Origin: Blautia sp. AF19-10LB
Lineage (GTDB): Bacteria; Bacillota; Clostridia; Lachnospirales; Lachnospiraceae
Direction: 5' to 3'
Assembly: GCF_003461245.1 (NCBI RefSeq)
Contig: NZ_QTWS01000001.1
Span: forward strand, 265,496-329,495
DNA: 64,000 nt
In this document: one piece after another, positions 34,501 to 42,594 of the stretch
Layout: every line of letters starts with the position of its first letter
How positions within the stretch are numbered: position 1 is the first letter of the stretch
The notes under the pieces: model-generated
What the model was told of the DNA's origin: nothing
Databases searched by the model: none
The model's input: only the letters and a program-made list of their open reading frames with translations
Position numbers and translations under genes: made by a program

Positions 34501-35547
34501 ATGCGAGACTTTAATTATTCAGCGATCAAGGAGCAAAAATGGGATTCAGAAGTCTTGGGGCTGGTTGCTGCGATTTATAAAGAAGCTGGAAAACAGGAAT
34601 TATATCTGAAGCAGCGTCCGGAGGAACTTGAAAAGTTAGTGGAGATTGCCAAAATACAAAGTACGGAGGCATCTAATGCAATTGAGGGAATTGTTACAAC
34701 CAGTACGAGGATCCGACAGCTTGTCGAAGAAAAAACTACGCCGAAAAATCGTGACGAGCAGGAAATTGCCGGATATCGTGACGTCTTGAATATTATACAT
34801 GATAGTTTTGATGCCATTCCCATCACAAGGAATTATATTCTGCAGCTTCATAAGATACTGTATAGCCATATGAATAATCCGATCGCAGGACAGACAAAGA
34901 ATGTGCAGAATTATATCAGTGCGACTTATCCAGATGGTCATGTTGAAGTCCTTTTTACACCACTTGCACCATATGAAACGCCGGAGGCACTTGACAGGAT
35001 TTGTGAAGAATATAATCGAGTCATAGGAAATATGGAGTTGGAACCATTGATTGCTATTCCTGTTTTCATTCATGATTTTTTGTGTATACATCCTTTTAAT
35101 GATGGAAATGGCAGAATGAGCCGTCTTCTTACAACATTGCTTTTATATAGAAATGGATTTTATGTTGGAAAGTATGTTTCATTGGAAGCGAAGATTGCAA
35201 AGAATAAGGATTTGTACTATTCTGCGCTTGCTGCATCGCAGACAGGCTGGCGCGAAGGAACAGAAGATGTAGTGCCATTTATTAAATATCTCCTTGGAAC
35301 GATCCTTGCTGCCTATAAGGATTTTGAAGACAGAATGAGCCTGGTTGAAACGAAACTTCCTGCACTTGAGATGGTACGCAGAGCAAGCCAAAATAAGATC
35401 GGACGTTTTAATAAACAGGATATTCGTGAATTGTGTCCTACACTCAGTGACAGTTCTATTGAGGGAGCTTTAAGAAAACTGGTTGCTGCAGGTGAACTGA
35501 AAAAAGAGGGAAAAGGAAAAAACACATGTTACTTTAGACTAACTTAA
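34501..35547 (+). CDS. Fic family protein (AMP-transferase fold) with C-terminal winged helix
   Basis: 348 residues. The Fic core motif HPFNDGNGRMSR lies at about residues 197-208 in FIHDFLCIHPFNDGNGR. An inhibitory-helix-like motif STEASNAIEG (about 55-63), the type found at the N-terminus of class II Fic proteins, is present. The C-terminal QNKIGRFNKQDIRELCPTLSDSSIEGALRKLVAAGELKKEGKG looks like a winged helix. Expected activity is AMPylation of hydroxyl side chains; target unknown. AGGAGGGG precedes the ATG. It lies alone downstream of the structured gap. Confidence 0.88.
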   Translation: MRDFNYSAIKEQKWDSEVLGLVAAIYKEAGKQELYLKQRPEELEKLVEIAKIQSTEASNAIEGIVTTSTRIRQLVEEKTTPKNRDEQEIAGYRDVLNIIHDSFDAIPITRNYILQLHKILYSHMNNPIAGQTKNVQNYISATYPDGHVEVLFTPLAPYETPEALDRICEEYNRVIGNMELEPLIAIPVFIHDFLCIHPFNDGNGRMSRLLTTLLLYRNGFYVGKYVSLEAKIAKNKDLYYSALAASQTGWREGTEDVVPFIKYLLGTILAAYKDFEDRMSLVETKLPALEMVRRASQNKIGRFNKQDIRELCPTLSDSSIEGALRKLVAAGELKKEGKGKNTCYFRLT

Positions 35548-35570
35548 TTTGGTCATAATAGGCCAAAATG

Positions 35571-35599
35571 ACTAAATTAAAATGGATGATGATGAAATT
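35571..35599 (+). repeat. 29-base direct repeat, right copy
   Basis: Right member of the repeat pair with 33260-33288, starting 23 bases after the fic stop codon. Preceded by TTTGGTC...GGCCAAA (35548-35567), a hairpin-like sequence. Confidence 0.75.
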
Positions 35600-35730
35600 A
35601 AAAAATAACTGCAGCAACATAAAAGAAAAACTACTCCTCCTCTTAAAATAATTAACTGGCACATTTCCCCAAAATGCGTTATCCTGTAAAAAGAGAAATA
35701 TACAGAACTACACAAACAGGAGGGCCATTC

Positions 35731-36822
35731 ATGAACAAAAACCAAATTTTCATAAAAACTGGCACGGAATACAAGAAAATCACCAAAGAACTTCTGGAGG
35801 AGAGCAATCTTGCGGAGCTGATCGGCGATAAGGATAAGATGGTTGGTATCAAGCCAAACATGGTATCTGCATCTGACCCATCCAATGGCGCCACAACACA
35901 TACCGAGATCATTGCCGGTATACTAGAATACCTGAAGGAGCATGGCTTCCACAGGATGATGATCCTCGAGGGTTCCTGGGTAGGGGACCGTACTTCAGAT
36001 GTATTTGAGGTATGCGGTTATCAGCAGATCTGCGATGACTATGATGTGGAATTCCACGACACACAGAAGGACAAAAGCTTCACAAAGGACTGCAGTGGCC
36101 TGGAACTCAGGATCTGCAACAGTGTAAAGGATGTTGATTTCCTGATCAATGTACCGGTCATGAAGGGACACTGCCAGACCAAGATCACCTGTGCCCTCAA
36201 GAATATGAAGGGACTGATCCCAAACACAGAGAAACGCCATTTCCATTCCATGGGACTGCATAAACCGATCGCACACTTAAATACAGGCATTCATCAGGAT
36301 TTTATTGTAGTCGACAATATCTGCGGTGATCTGGATTTTGAGGATGGTGGAAATCCGGTTGTGATGAACCGCATCTGGACAGCAATGGATCCGGTGCTCG
36401 TAGATGCTTATGTCTGTCAGCAGCTCCACTACAAGGTTTCTGATGTTCCATATGTAAAACTTGCCGGAGAACTTGGCGTTGGCTGCTCTGACATTTCCAA
36501 AGCGGACATCCGCGTACTGGGTGAAAATGTTCAGCAGAACATCCCGGAACGCCGCAAAGTTGTAGAAGTAGCTGATGCTGTCGAGGAAGTAGATTCCTGC
36601 AGTGCCTGCTACGGATACCTTATCCCGGCACTGGACATGCTCAAACAGGAAGGGCTTCTCGAAAAACTGCACGAAAAAATCTGTATCGGACAGGGATACA
36701 GAGGCAAAAATGGAGAACTCGGAGTCGGACACTGCACCAGAAACTTCAAGCATCATGCAGAAGGCTGCCCGCCGACCGAAAACCAGATCTATGAATTTCT
36801 AAAAGAATACATCTCGAAATAA
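35731..36822 (+). CDS. DUF362 domain protein
   Basis: 363 residues, cytoplasmic, no established activity. Starts NKNQIFIKTGTEYKKI; contains the DUF362 core (KPNMVSASDPSNGATTHTEII, INVPVMKGHCQTKITCALKNMKGLIP, DGGNPVVMNRIWTAMDPVLVDAYVCQQL). No C-x2-C-x2-C-x3-C ferredoxin motif is visible; scattered Cys near the end (CSACYGYL, CIGQGYRG, HCTRN, GCPPTE) may bind metal. ATG 35731 chosen after CAGGAGGG; the frame opens at 35674. Base composition returns to the flank type, so this gene is outside the island. Confidence 0.8.
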   Translation: MNKNQIFIKTGTEYKKITKELLEESNLAELIGDKDKMVGIKPNMVSASDPSNGATTHTEIIAGILEYLKEHGFHRMMILEGSWVGDRTSDVFEVCGYQQICDDYDVEFHDTQKDKSFTKDCSGLELRICNSVKDVDFLINVPVMKGHCQTKITCALKNMKGLIPNTEKRHFHSMGLHKPIAHLNTGIHQDFIVVDNICGDLDFEDGGNPVVMNRIWTAMDPVLVDAYVCQQLHYKVSDVPYVKLAGELGVGCSDISKADIRVLGENVQQNIPERRKVVEVADAVEEVDSCSACYGYLIPALDMLKQEGLLEKLHEKICIGQGYRGKNGELGVGHCTRNFKHHAEGCPPTENQIYEFLKEYISK

Positions 36823-36825
36823 AAC

Positions 36826-36857
36826 AGGTGGGGGAATGCAGATACATTCCCCCACCT
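36826..36857. terminator. Bidirectional terminator, DUF362 / cytidylate kinase-like genes
   Basis: 13-base perfect stem AGGTGGGGGAATG (36826-36838) / CATTCCCCCACCT (36845-36857), loop CAGATA, with T-rich flank on the plus strand; it ends at the stop of the minus-strand gene. Confidence 0.88.
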
Positions 36858-37451
36858 TTATCTTTCATAAGCTTCTTTCAGGATCTTCACGATCTCTTCC
36901 GTAGTAAATTTACTGCTGTCGATACACAGATCATACTGTCCCATATCCAGCCATTTCTCATCGGTAAAGAATTCGTAATAGGATCTACGTTCTTTGTCCA
37001 TTCTCTTGACCAGTTTGCGGGCACTCTTTTCTTCACGGTCGAGGCGCTCCATGACATTTTTGACACGGGTCTCAAACGGTGCGTAGATGAATACGCTTAA
37101 AGTACGATCCTGGAGGATATGGTTGGCACATCTTCCTACGATCACGCAGTCTTCCTTGTCCGAAAGGGAAAGGATGATATCGCGCTGGAGTTCAAACAGA
37201 ACATCATTCATCGGAATTGCCCGGTAATCCTGGCTTATCTGAATCTCATGATTTACAGGAAAACTCCATGCCCCTGGCCGTTTCTCATCCACATCAGCAA
37301 GATCGCCGAAAGGAATATTCTTGTCCCTGGCTGCGATCTCGATCAGTTCTTTATCATAAAAACCGATTTCAAGTTCTTCTGCGAGAGCCTTGCCGATCGC
37401 ACGTCCACCGCTTCCATACATTCGATTGATTGTGATAATACGTTTACTCAT
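36858..37451 (-). CDS. Cytidylate kinase-like family protein
   Basis: 197-residue P-loop kinase of the cytidylate kinase-like (Cytidylate_kin2) type. Motifs: RIITINRMYGSGGRAIGKALAEEL with the Gly-rich nucleotide loop, CVIVGRCANHILQDR, and VFIYAPFETRVKNVMERL. The canonical Cmk layout is not followed, so substrate is not assigned. AGGAGG ribosome site on the minus strand 8 bases before ATG; the palindromic repeat at 37472-37498 lies directly upstream in its leader. Convergent with the DUF362 gene. Confidence 0.83.
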   Translation of the reverse strand: MSKRIITINRMYGSGGRAIGKALAEELEIGFYDKELIEIAARDKNIPFGDLADVDEKRPGAWSFPVNHEIQISQDYRAIPMNDVLFELQRDIILSLSDKEDCVIVGRCANHILQDRTLSVFIYAPFETRVKNVMERLDREEKSARKLVKRMDKERRSYYEFFTDEKWLDMGQYDLCIDSSKFTTEEIVKILKEAYER

Positions 37452-37471
37452 ATAGCATCCTCCTTTCGAGG

Positions 37472-37498
37472 GTTACTGTTCACTCCGTTCGCAGTAAC
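37472..37498. repeat. 27-base palindromic repeat in the leader of the cytidylate kinase-like gene
   Basis: GTTACTG (37472-37478) and CAGTAAC (37492-37498) with a 13-base centre. The reverse complement matches 9572-9598 at 21 of 27 bases, including both ends, so these are members of one repeat family. Confidence 0.6.
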
Positions 37499-37519
37499 TT
37501 TCAATTTTTTCTTGTGAAT

Positions 37520-37528
37520 ATTATAACA
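37520..37528 (-). promoter_or_regulatory. Extended -10 promoter on the minus strand
   Basis: On the minus strand TATAAT (37520-37525) is preceded by TGT, giving TGnTATAAT; the -35 is poor. Positioned to transcribe the cytidylate kinase-like gene. The rest of the 296-base gap 37526-37747 is AT-rich and shows no further gene; a clear promoter for the adaptor gene was not identified. Confidence 0.45.
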
Positions 37529-37747
37529 TAATAGTTAGAAAATATCTATAATATACCAAAAATAAATTGAAAATTATTTGTATAAATTAAATAAATCAGA
37601 TAGAAAAAATGAATTTTAAGGTTCATTTAAGTTTAATTCATCGGGCTTTCACAGATCGCACAATAAGTGAACACACCTTTTTGCTAAAGTATATCCCAGA
37701 GACAGAGAACAGGAGATCCGATCACACGGACGGCTTGGAGGGTAAAG

Positions 37748-40114
37748 ATGTTTCATAAGGGAAGAAAAGTGAAAAAATCCAAAAAGAAAAAAATAATAAG
37801 TCTGATCGTTGTCGTAGCAGTGGCAGGAACGTCAGGAGCGGTAGTCTACAGGAAAGTGAGACGGCCGGTGGCAGCAGCCACAGAAGTCAGCAAGGTACAG
37901 ACAGCAGAAGTAAAAAAAGAAAATATCTCAAATACGATCACAGGAACCGGAAATCTGGAGCTGGATGATGCAGAGGCGGTGTCGATCCCATCAGGATTGA
38001 CGATCGGAGACGTTCTGGTTGAAAGCGGAGACTACGTTTCGGCGGAAACGGTTCTGGCAAACGTTGACAGCGCATCCGTACAGACTGCAATGGATGAGAT
38101 CCAGAGCGAACTGGAGGAGCTGGATGAGAAAATCCGCACCTGCCAGGAAGACGAGGATGCAAATGCAGTTGTAAGTTCGGTGTCAGGCAGAGTGAAGGCG
38201 ATCTATGTTGAAGAAGGATCGGATGTTGCAGATATCATAACAGAAAAAGGAACATTGATAGAGCTGTCACTGGACGGATATATGGCAGTATCTATCGAAA
38301 AAACAGATTCTGTAGCGGCAGGAGACAGCGTTTCGGTAACTTTATCCGACGGAACCGTAGTTACAGGAACTGTAGATACACAGGAAAGTGGCAGTACGAT
38401 CATTACCGTCACAGATAATGGAACGACTCTGGGTGATGAGGTGAGTGTATCTGACAGTAACGGAAATGTGCTTGGAAGTGGTACACTTTATATTCATCAG
38501 CCATTTGAAGTCACAGCGGCAGGAGGAACCGTATCTTCGGTATCTGTGACCGAAAATGAATCCGTCAGTGCAGATGATGAGCTTCTGGTCCTGGAAGGGA
38601 CGGAGAGCAGTGCGGAATATGAAAAACTGCTGCTTGTCCGTAAAGCAAGGACAGAAACACTACAGAAACTTGCACAGCTTGCCAGATCGCCGCAGATCAT
38701 TGCAGAGCAGGATGGAATCGTACAGGACGTAAATGTGGCAGCAAGCGGAACGACTTCCTCAGAATCTTCTGCGCAGAGCAGTACCACCAGCGGTGCGGGA
38801 AATGCATCACAGATGGCATATACAGGGCAGGATCTTTCGGATCTTACCTTTACACAGCTCTCTTTTGATGACGGGACAACACCGGTCATTGTGGAGGAAA
38901 CAGAAAATAATTCCGATGACACGCAGGATACCGTACAGGATCAGCAGATTGCTTTTTCCATAGTGGGAAGTGGAAACTCGACAGGCTCTCTTGCAGTGAT
39001 TCCGGCGCCGGTGACCGGTCAGACACCAGTGACAGACATTTCTGCTTCAGGCGGTATCTATTCGGGAGTGATCACCTGGAACCCGGCTGACAGTGTCTTT
39101 GCAGCAGGGACAGGATATAAGGCATTGGTCGTTCTTTCGGCAGCAGAGGGCTATTGCTTTACCACAGCAAGCATTCAGGGGATTGAGACAGGAACAGTAT
39201 CCAGTGTGCAGATCTCTGATAATGGAAAAACACTGGAATTTCAGATGGTATTTCCGGAAACTGCAGCGGAAAACAATAATTCAGGTGACCAGATCGGCGA
39301 TAATGGTAATTCCGGACAGGAATCAGATTCGACTGTAACAGATGAAAGTACATCACAGAGTTCATCGAATGAACAGCAGTCAAATGAACAGCAGGATACA
39401 ACAGGCAACACACAGAATAACGAAAACAGCAGCACTACACAAAATTCAGCCGCAGCAGGAAACAGTAACAGCCAGAGTGCACAGGCGGGTCAAAGCACCG
39501 GAAGCACAGGTGCAAGTGCCAGTGGAACTGCAGGCACAGCAGACAGCACTTCCACATCCAAAGAAGACAGCACGGAGGACGCTGTAGATTCCGCCAGCCA
39601 GTACAGCACCGATGTCACAGCTTTTACGATCTCACCGTACGAGAACAGACTTCTTTCGGTAAGTGTGGATGAACTCGATATCAACTCTGTAGAACTCGGT
39701 CAGAAAGCGGTCGTGACTTTTGACGCGATCGAGGATCAGGAATTTGAAGGCGAAGTGACAAAGATCGGAAACACAGCAAGCGTCAGCGGCGGAGTTGCCA
39801 AATATACGATCACGATCACAATTCCAAAAGATGACGATGGAAATCTTTTCGGCGAGACAGAAGTGACGACGGGGCTTTCTGATGGAAGTACCGTTGAGAT
39901 CACAGACGGACTGGAAGAGGGTACGACGGTGTATTATCTCCGTTCAGAGAGCAGTTCTTCCGGCAGCAGTACAGATATGCCAGACATGCAGATGCCGGAT
40001 ATGAGCGGAGGCGGCATGGATGGCGGCGGTATGCCGCAGATGGACGGAAACGGCGGTGGTGATATGAGTGGAGGTCCTGGCGGCGGAGGCGGTCAGGGCG
40101 GACCGGGAAAGTAG
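37748..40114 (+). CDS. MacA/RND-type periplasmic-adaptor-like protein with long low-complexity insert
   Basis: 788 residues, larger than usual adaptors (about 400). Signal-anchor TM at residues about 15-32 after KKSKKKK. Biotinyl/lipoyl-like half motifs at GDVLVESGDYV and GRVKAIYVEEGSDV. A Ser/Thr/Gln/Asn-rich insert spans about bases 39270-39600. A beta-barrel-like region follows (VSVDELDINSVELGQKAVVTFDAIEDQEFEGEVTKIG), then a Met/Asp/Gly/Pro-rich tail. In monoderms such adaptors work with MacB-like transporters; here the permease follows by 10 bases, but no ATPase gene does. GGAGGG site before ATG. Confidence 0.8.
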   Translation: MFHKGRKVKKSKKKKIISLIVVVAVAGTSGAVVYRKVRRPVAAATEVSKVQTAEVKKENISNTITGTGNLELDDAEAVSIPSGLTIGDVLVESGDYVSAETVLANVDSASVQTAMDEIQSELEELDEKIRTCQEDEDANAVVSSVSGRVKAIYVEEGSDVADIITEKGTLIELSLDGYMAVSIEKTDSVAAGDSVSVTLSDGTVVTGTVDTQESGSTIITVTDNGTTLGDEVSVSDSNGNVLGSGTLYIHQPFEVTAAGGTVSSVSVTENESVSADDELLVLEGTESSAEYEKLLLVRKARTETLQKLAQLARSPQIIAEQDGIVQDVNVAASGTTSSESSAQSSTTSGAGNASQMAYTGQDLSDLTFTQLSFDDGTTPVIVEETENNSDDTQDTVQDQQIAFSIVGSGNSTGSLAVIPAPVTGQTPVTDISASGGIYSGVITWNPADSVFAAGTGYKALVVLSAAEGYCFTTASIQGIETGTVSSVQISDNGKTLEFQMVFPETAAENNNSGDQIGDNGNSGQESDSTVTDESTSQSSSNEQQSNEQQDTTGNTQNNENSSTTQNSAAAGNSNSQSAQAGQSTGSTGASASGTAGTADSTSTSKEDSTEDAVDSASQYSTDVTAFTISPYENRLLSVSVDELDINSVELGQKAVVTFDAIEDQEFEGEVTKIGNTASVSGGVAKYTITITIPKDDDGNLFGETEVTTGLSDGSTVEITDGLEEGTTVYYLRSESSSSGSSTDMPDMQMPDMSGGGMDGGGMPQMDGNGGGDMSGGPGGGGGQGGPGK

Positions 40115-40124
40115 GTGACGGAAA

Positions 40125-41354
40125 ATGAGACTTCTGCAGTCTTTTAAGATGGCATGGCATGCAGTTTCCGCAAATAAGCTCCGTGCTTTCCTGACAATGC
40201 TTGGGATCATGATCGGTGTGGTTGCATTGGTGGTCCTGGTGTCCATTGCGGACGGCGCGACAACCTCTGTCACCGATGAGATCTCCGGGATGGGCTCCAG
40301 CTACCTGACCGTTACGATCAGCGATGACAAGGAAAATCCACTCAAATTAAGTGAGATTTCCGGTTTTGCCGAGCCGGATGAAGTGGATGCGGCCGCACCG
40401 ATGGCAAGAACCAGCGTGACAGCAAAAAGCGGCTACACAAGCGAATCCATGACCCTGATCGGAACAACGGGCAGATATCTGGACATCCAGAAGATGGAGA
40501 TACAATACGGACGTTTCATCAAAAACGCTGATGTGGAAAACAACACCAATGTCGTGGCCCTCACTTACGATACAGCGGTAGAGCTTCTGGGAAGGGCAGA
40601 TGTCGAAGGCGAAAAGATTTCTCTCAACGGCAAAAGCTTCCTGGTTATCGGAGTGCTGACGGAGGACAGTTCCTCTTCACTTACAAAGGGAACAAATATG
40701 ATGAGCAGCAGTTCTGACGACGAGGATTCCGGCAGTTCCGTGGTCCTTGAAGGATACATTCCGTTTTCTACCATGACACGCCTTGCAGATAATATCCTGA
40801 ATGTGACACAGTTCTGTGCTTCTGCGACCAGCGAGGAGACTCTGGATGAAGCCGAAAATGCCCTGACAGAGCTCCTTATGGAGCGGTTTGAATACGATGA
40901 GGATGCTTTTTCTATCTCAGATCAGTCGGAGATCATGGATACGATGGAAAGTGTCAACAGCACGATGGCACTGATGATCGGTGGTATCGCAGCAATCTCC
41001 CTTCTGGTCGGCGGCATCGGGATCATGAACATTATGCTGGTCTCCGTGACAGAGCGTACCAGGGAGATCGGAATCCGAAAAGCGATCGGGGCCTGCAAGA
41101 GAACGATCATGATGCAGTTTCTTCTGGAAGCGCTGATCGTCAGTATCATGGGCTGCTTCGCCGGAATCGGACTTTCGTGGGTGATCCTGAAGCTTGTGGG
41201 GATTTTTACCCCGTCCATGCAGTTTACGATGGATATGCGTGTGGTATGTGTCTCCGTAGCATTTACAGGTCTGATCGGTATCATCTTCGGCCTGTACCCG
41301 GCCAACAAAGCAGCCAGAAAAAAGCCGATCGACGCACTTCGCTATTCAGGTTAA
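40125..41354 (+). CDS. MacB/FtsX-like ABC permease
   Basis: 409 residues. N-terminal SFKMAWHAVSANKLRAFLTMLGIMIGVVALVVLVSIADGA: amphipathic helix and TM1, followed by a MacB periplasmic core domain (about 55-270) and the FtsX domain with three TM helices, including IAAISLLVGGIGIMNIMLVSVTERTREIGIRKAIGA and IIFGLYPANKAARKKPIDALRYSG. Follows the adaptor gene by 10 bases. An ATP-binding subunit, normally encoded between or after, is absent within the window. Confidence 0.88.
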   Translation: MRLLQSFKMAWHAVSANKLRAFLTMLGIMIGVVALVVLVSIADGATTSVTDEISGMGSSYLTVTISDDKENPLKLSEISGFAEPDEVDAAAPMARTSVTAKSGYTSESMTLIGTTGRYLDIQKMEIQYGRFIKNADVENNTNVVALTYDTAVELLGRADVEGEKISLNGKSFLVIGVLTEDSSSSLTKGTNMMSSSSDDEDSGSSVVLEGYIPFSTMTRLADNILNVTQFCASATSEETLDEAENALTELLMERFEYDEDAFSISDQSEIMDTMESVNSTMALMIGGIAAISLLVGGIGIMNIMLVSVTERTREIGIRKAIGACKRTIMMQFLLEALIVSIMGCFAGIGLSWVILKLVGIFTPSMQFTMDMRVVCVSVAFTGLIGIIFGLYPANKAARKKPIDALRYSG

Positions 41355-41386
41355 ACAGCGATAAAAATCGTGTCGAACGAAAATTG

Positions 41387-41415
41387 TTGACCCTCGCAGA
41401 GAATACTCTTATAAT
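41387..41415 (+). promoter_or_regulatory. Promoter 1 of the wall hydrolase gene
   Basis: -35 TTGACC (41387-41392), 17-base spacer, -10 TATAAT (41410-41415). Confidence 0.75.
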
Positions 41416-41478
41416 AATGATATCTGCAGATCGATCCATAACAACCAAGTCTTCCAAAGCCCTATCAAGAAAAAATAC

Positions 41479-41507
41479 TTGACAGGAGCACGATTATTAA
41501 ATATAAT
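41479..41507 (+). promoter_or_regulatory. Promoter 2 of the wall hydrolase gene
   Basis: -35 TTGACA (41479-41484), 17-base spacer, -10 TATAAT (41502-41507), 92 bases downstream of promoter 1; the two are tandem. Confidence 0.8.
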
Positions 41508-41588
41508 TTTCTTATAAATTACGAAAATATTACAGAAAAAATAATTTCAGAAAAGAAGACATAATGAAATTGCAAGGATTATAAGAGT

Positions 41589-42455
41589 ATGAAGAAATCA
41601 GAATTATCAGAGAATCAGAACCCGGAGCCCGTTAAGGGTAAGAATAAGACGAACAACAGGAAGAGACTGCCAGCCTCATTGAGAGCCTTTGTTTCACTGA
41701 GCGTATGTGCCGCTACCGTACTGACCGTATCCGGCGGTCTTAAGATCGCGGACAGCCTTAATAAGCAGAACAGAGTCTATGCGGCAGCAGACAGCACAGG
41801 AAGCAGTATTTATGAAGGTGCGAATTATGATCTGCCATCAGGGATCGCAGGTGTGGCTTCCGGCGTGAGTGGGACTCCTTCTGCGGGAATGACGATCAAC
41901 CGTATCGGAACTTCCTGCGAGGACGTGATCGTAGGCCAGCGCGTACAGAAGATCACCAGCCAGGCAGTTGAGATGAATGTCAGTGAATCCATGGCAATGA
42001 CCATCGACGATTTTGATTCCAAGGTCGTATCTTCTGCGAAGATGATGTCCGATGAGGATTATCAGAACCTTCTGCAGATCGTGGAGGCAGAAGCAGGAAC
42101 AGAGGATATCAAGGGCAGGGTCATGGTTGCCAATGTGATCATGAATCGTGTGAAATACAGTGAATTTCCAGATAATGTCACAGATGTCATCTGGGAGTAT
42201 GATAATGGCGTAGCTCAGTTTTCGCCGGTCGAGGACGGACGGATTTCAGAAGTCACTGTTTCACAGGAGACGAAGGATGCCGTCAGACAGGTCCTTGAGG
42301 GAACGGATTATTCCCAGGGTGCGCTGTTCTTTATCCAGAAATCAGCCGCGGCCAGGGACAATATCTCCTGGTTTGACAAGAACCTCAAGAAGCTGTTCAA
42401 GCACGGTGTACATGAATTTTATACATATCCGGATGAGGTGCTTGCAGCACACTAG
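41589..42455 (+). CDS. SleB-family cell wall hydrolase
   Basis: 288 residues, exported. N-terminal basic region then a hydrophobic segment (about residues 31-52, FVSLSVCAATVLTVSGG). Hydrolase_2/SleB domain: LLQIVEAEAGTEDIKGRVMVANVIMNRV, with catalytic Glu in EAEAG, then FSPVEDGRI and GALFFIQKSAAARDNISWF. SleB in spores lyses cortex peptidoglycan; in a vegetative setting it may remodel the wall. Two strong promoters precede it. ATG 41589 has a weak ribosome site (AAGGATTATAAGAGT). Confidence 0.85.
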   Translation: MKKSELSENQNPEPVKGKNKTNNRKRLPASLRAFVSLSVCAATVLTVSGGLKIADSLNKQNRVYAAADSTGSSIYEGANYDLPSGIAGVASGVSGTPSAGMTINRIGTSCEDVIVGQRVQKITSQAVEMNVSESMAMTIDDFDSKVVSSAKMMSDEDYQNLLQIVEAEAGTEDIKGRVMVANVIMNRVKYSEFPDNVTDVIWEYDNGVAQFSPVEDGRISEVTVSQETKDAVRQVLEGTDYSQGALFFIQKSAAARDNISWFDKNLKKLFKHGVHEFYTYPDEVLAAH

Positions 42456-42475
42456 AATACAGGGACAACGTATAC

Positions 42476-42510
42476 AGCTCCGAGAGAATGAGAATCTTTC
42501 GGAGCTTTTT
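42476..42510 (+). terminator. Terminator after the wall hydrolase gene
   Basis: AGCTCCGA (42476-42483) pairs with TCGGAGCT (42499-42506), loop 15 bases, followed by TTTT. Confidence 0.85.
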
Positions 42511-42541
42511 GAATTTTACTATGGAATTTTACACGTTACCG

Positions 42542-42550
42542 TGGTATACT
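42542..42550 (+). promoter_or_regulatory. Extended -10 promoter of thrC
   Basis: TGG directly followed by TATACT (42545-42550); the -35 is weak. 44 bases before the thrC ATG. Confidence 0.5.
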
Positions 42551-42594
42551 ATGACAAAAATCAAAAAAGAACCAAAGAAAGGCAGGAAGGATAC

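Noticed and set aside
33260..35599. Insertion sequence ends
   Set aside because: The bracket is a direct, not inverted, repeat and no transposase gene is inside.
35657..35685. TGGCAC resembling a sigma-54 -24 element before the DUF362 gene
   Set aside because: The -12 GC is not at the needed spacing. As a sigma-A site (TGGCAC, 17 bases, TATCCT) it is only weak, so it was not listed.
37526..37747. Possible gene in the 296-base gap upstream of the adaptor
   Set aside because: AT-rich, no frame with ribosome site found on either strand.
42277..42594. Upstream extension of thrC
   Set aside because: Frame runs through the wall hydrolase gene and the terminator; the real start 42595 has a ribosome site and family N-terminus.
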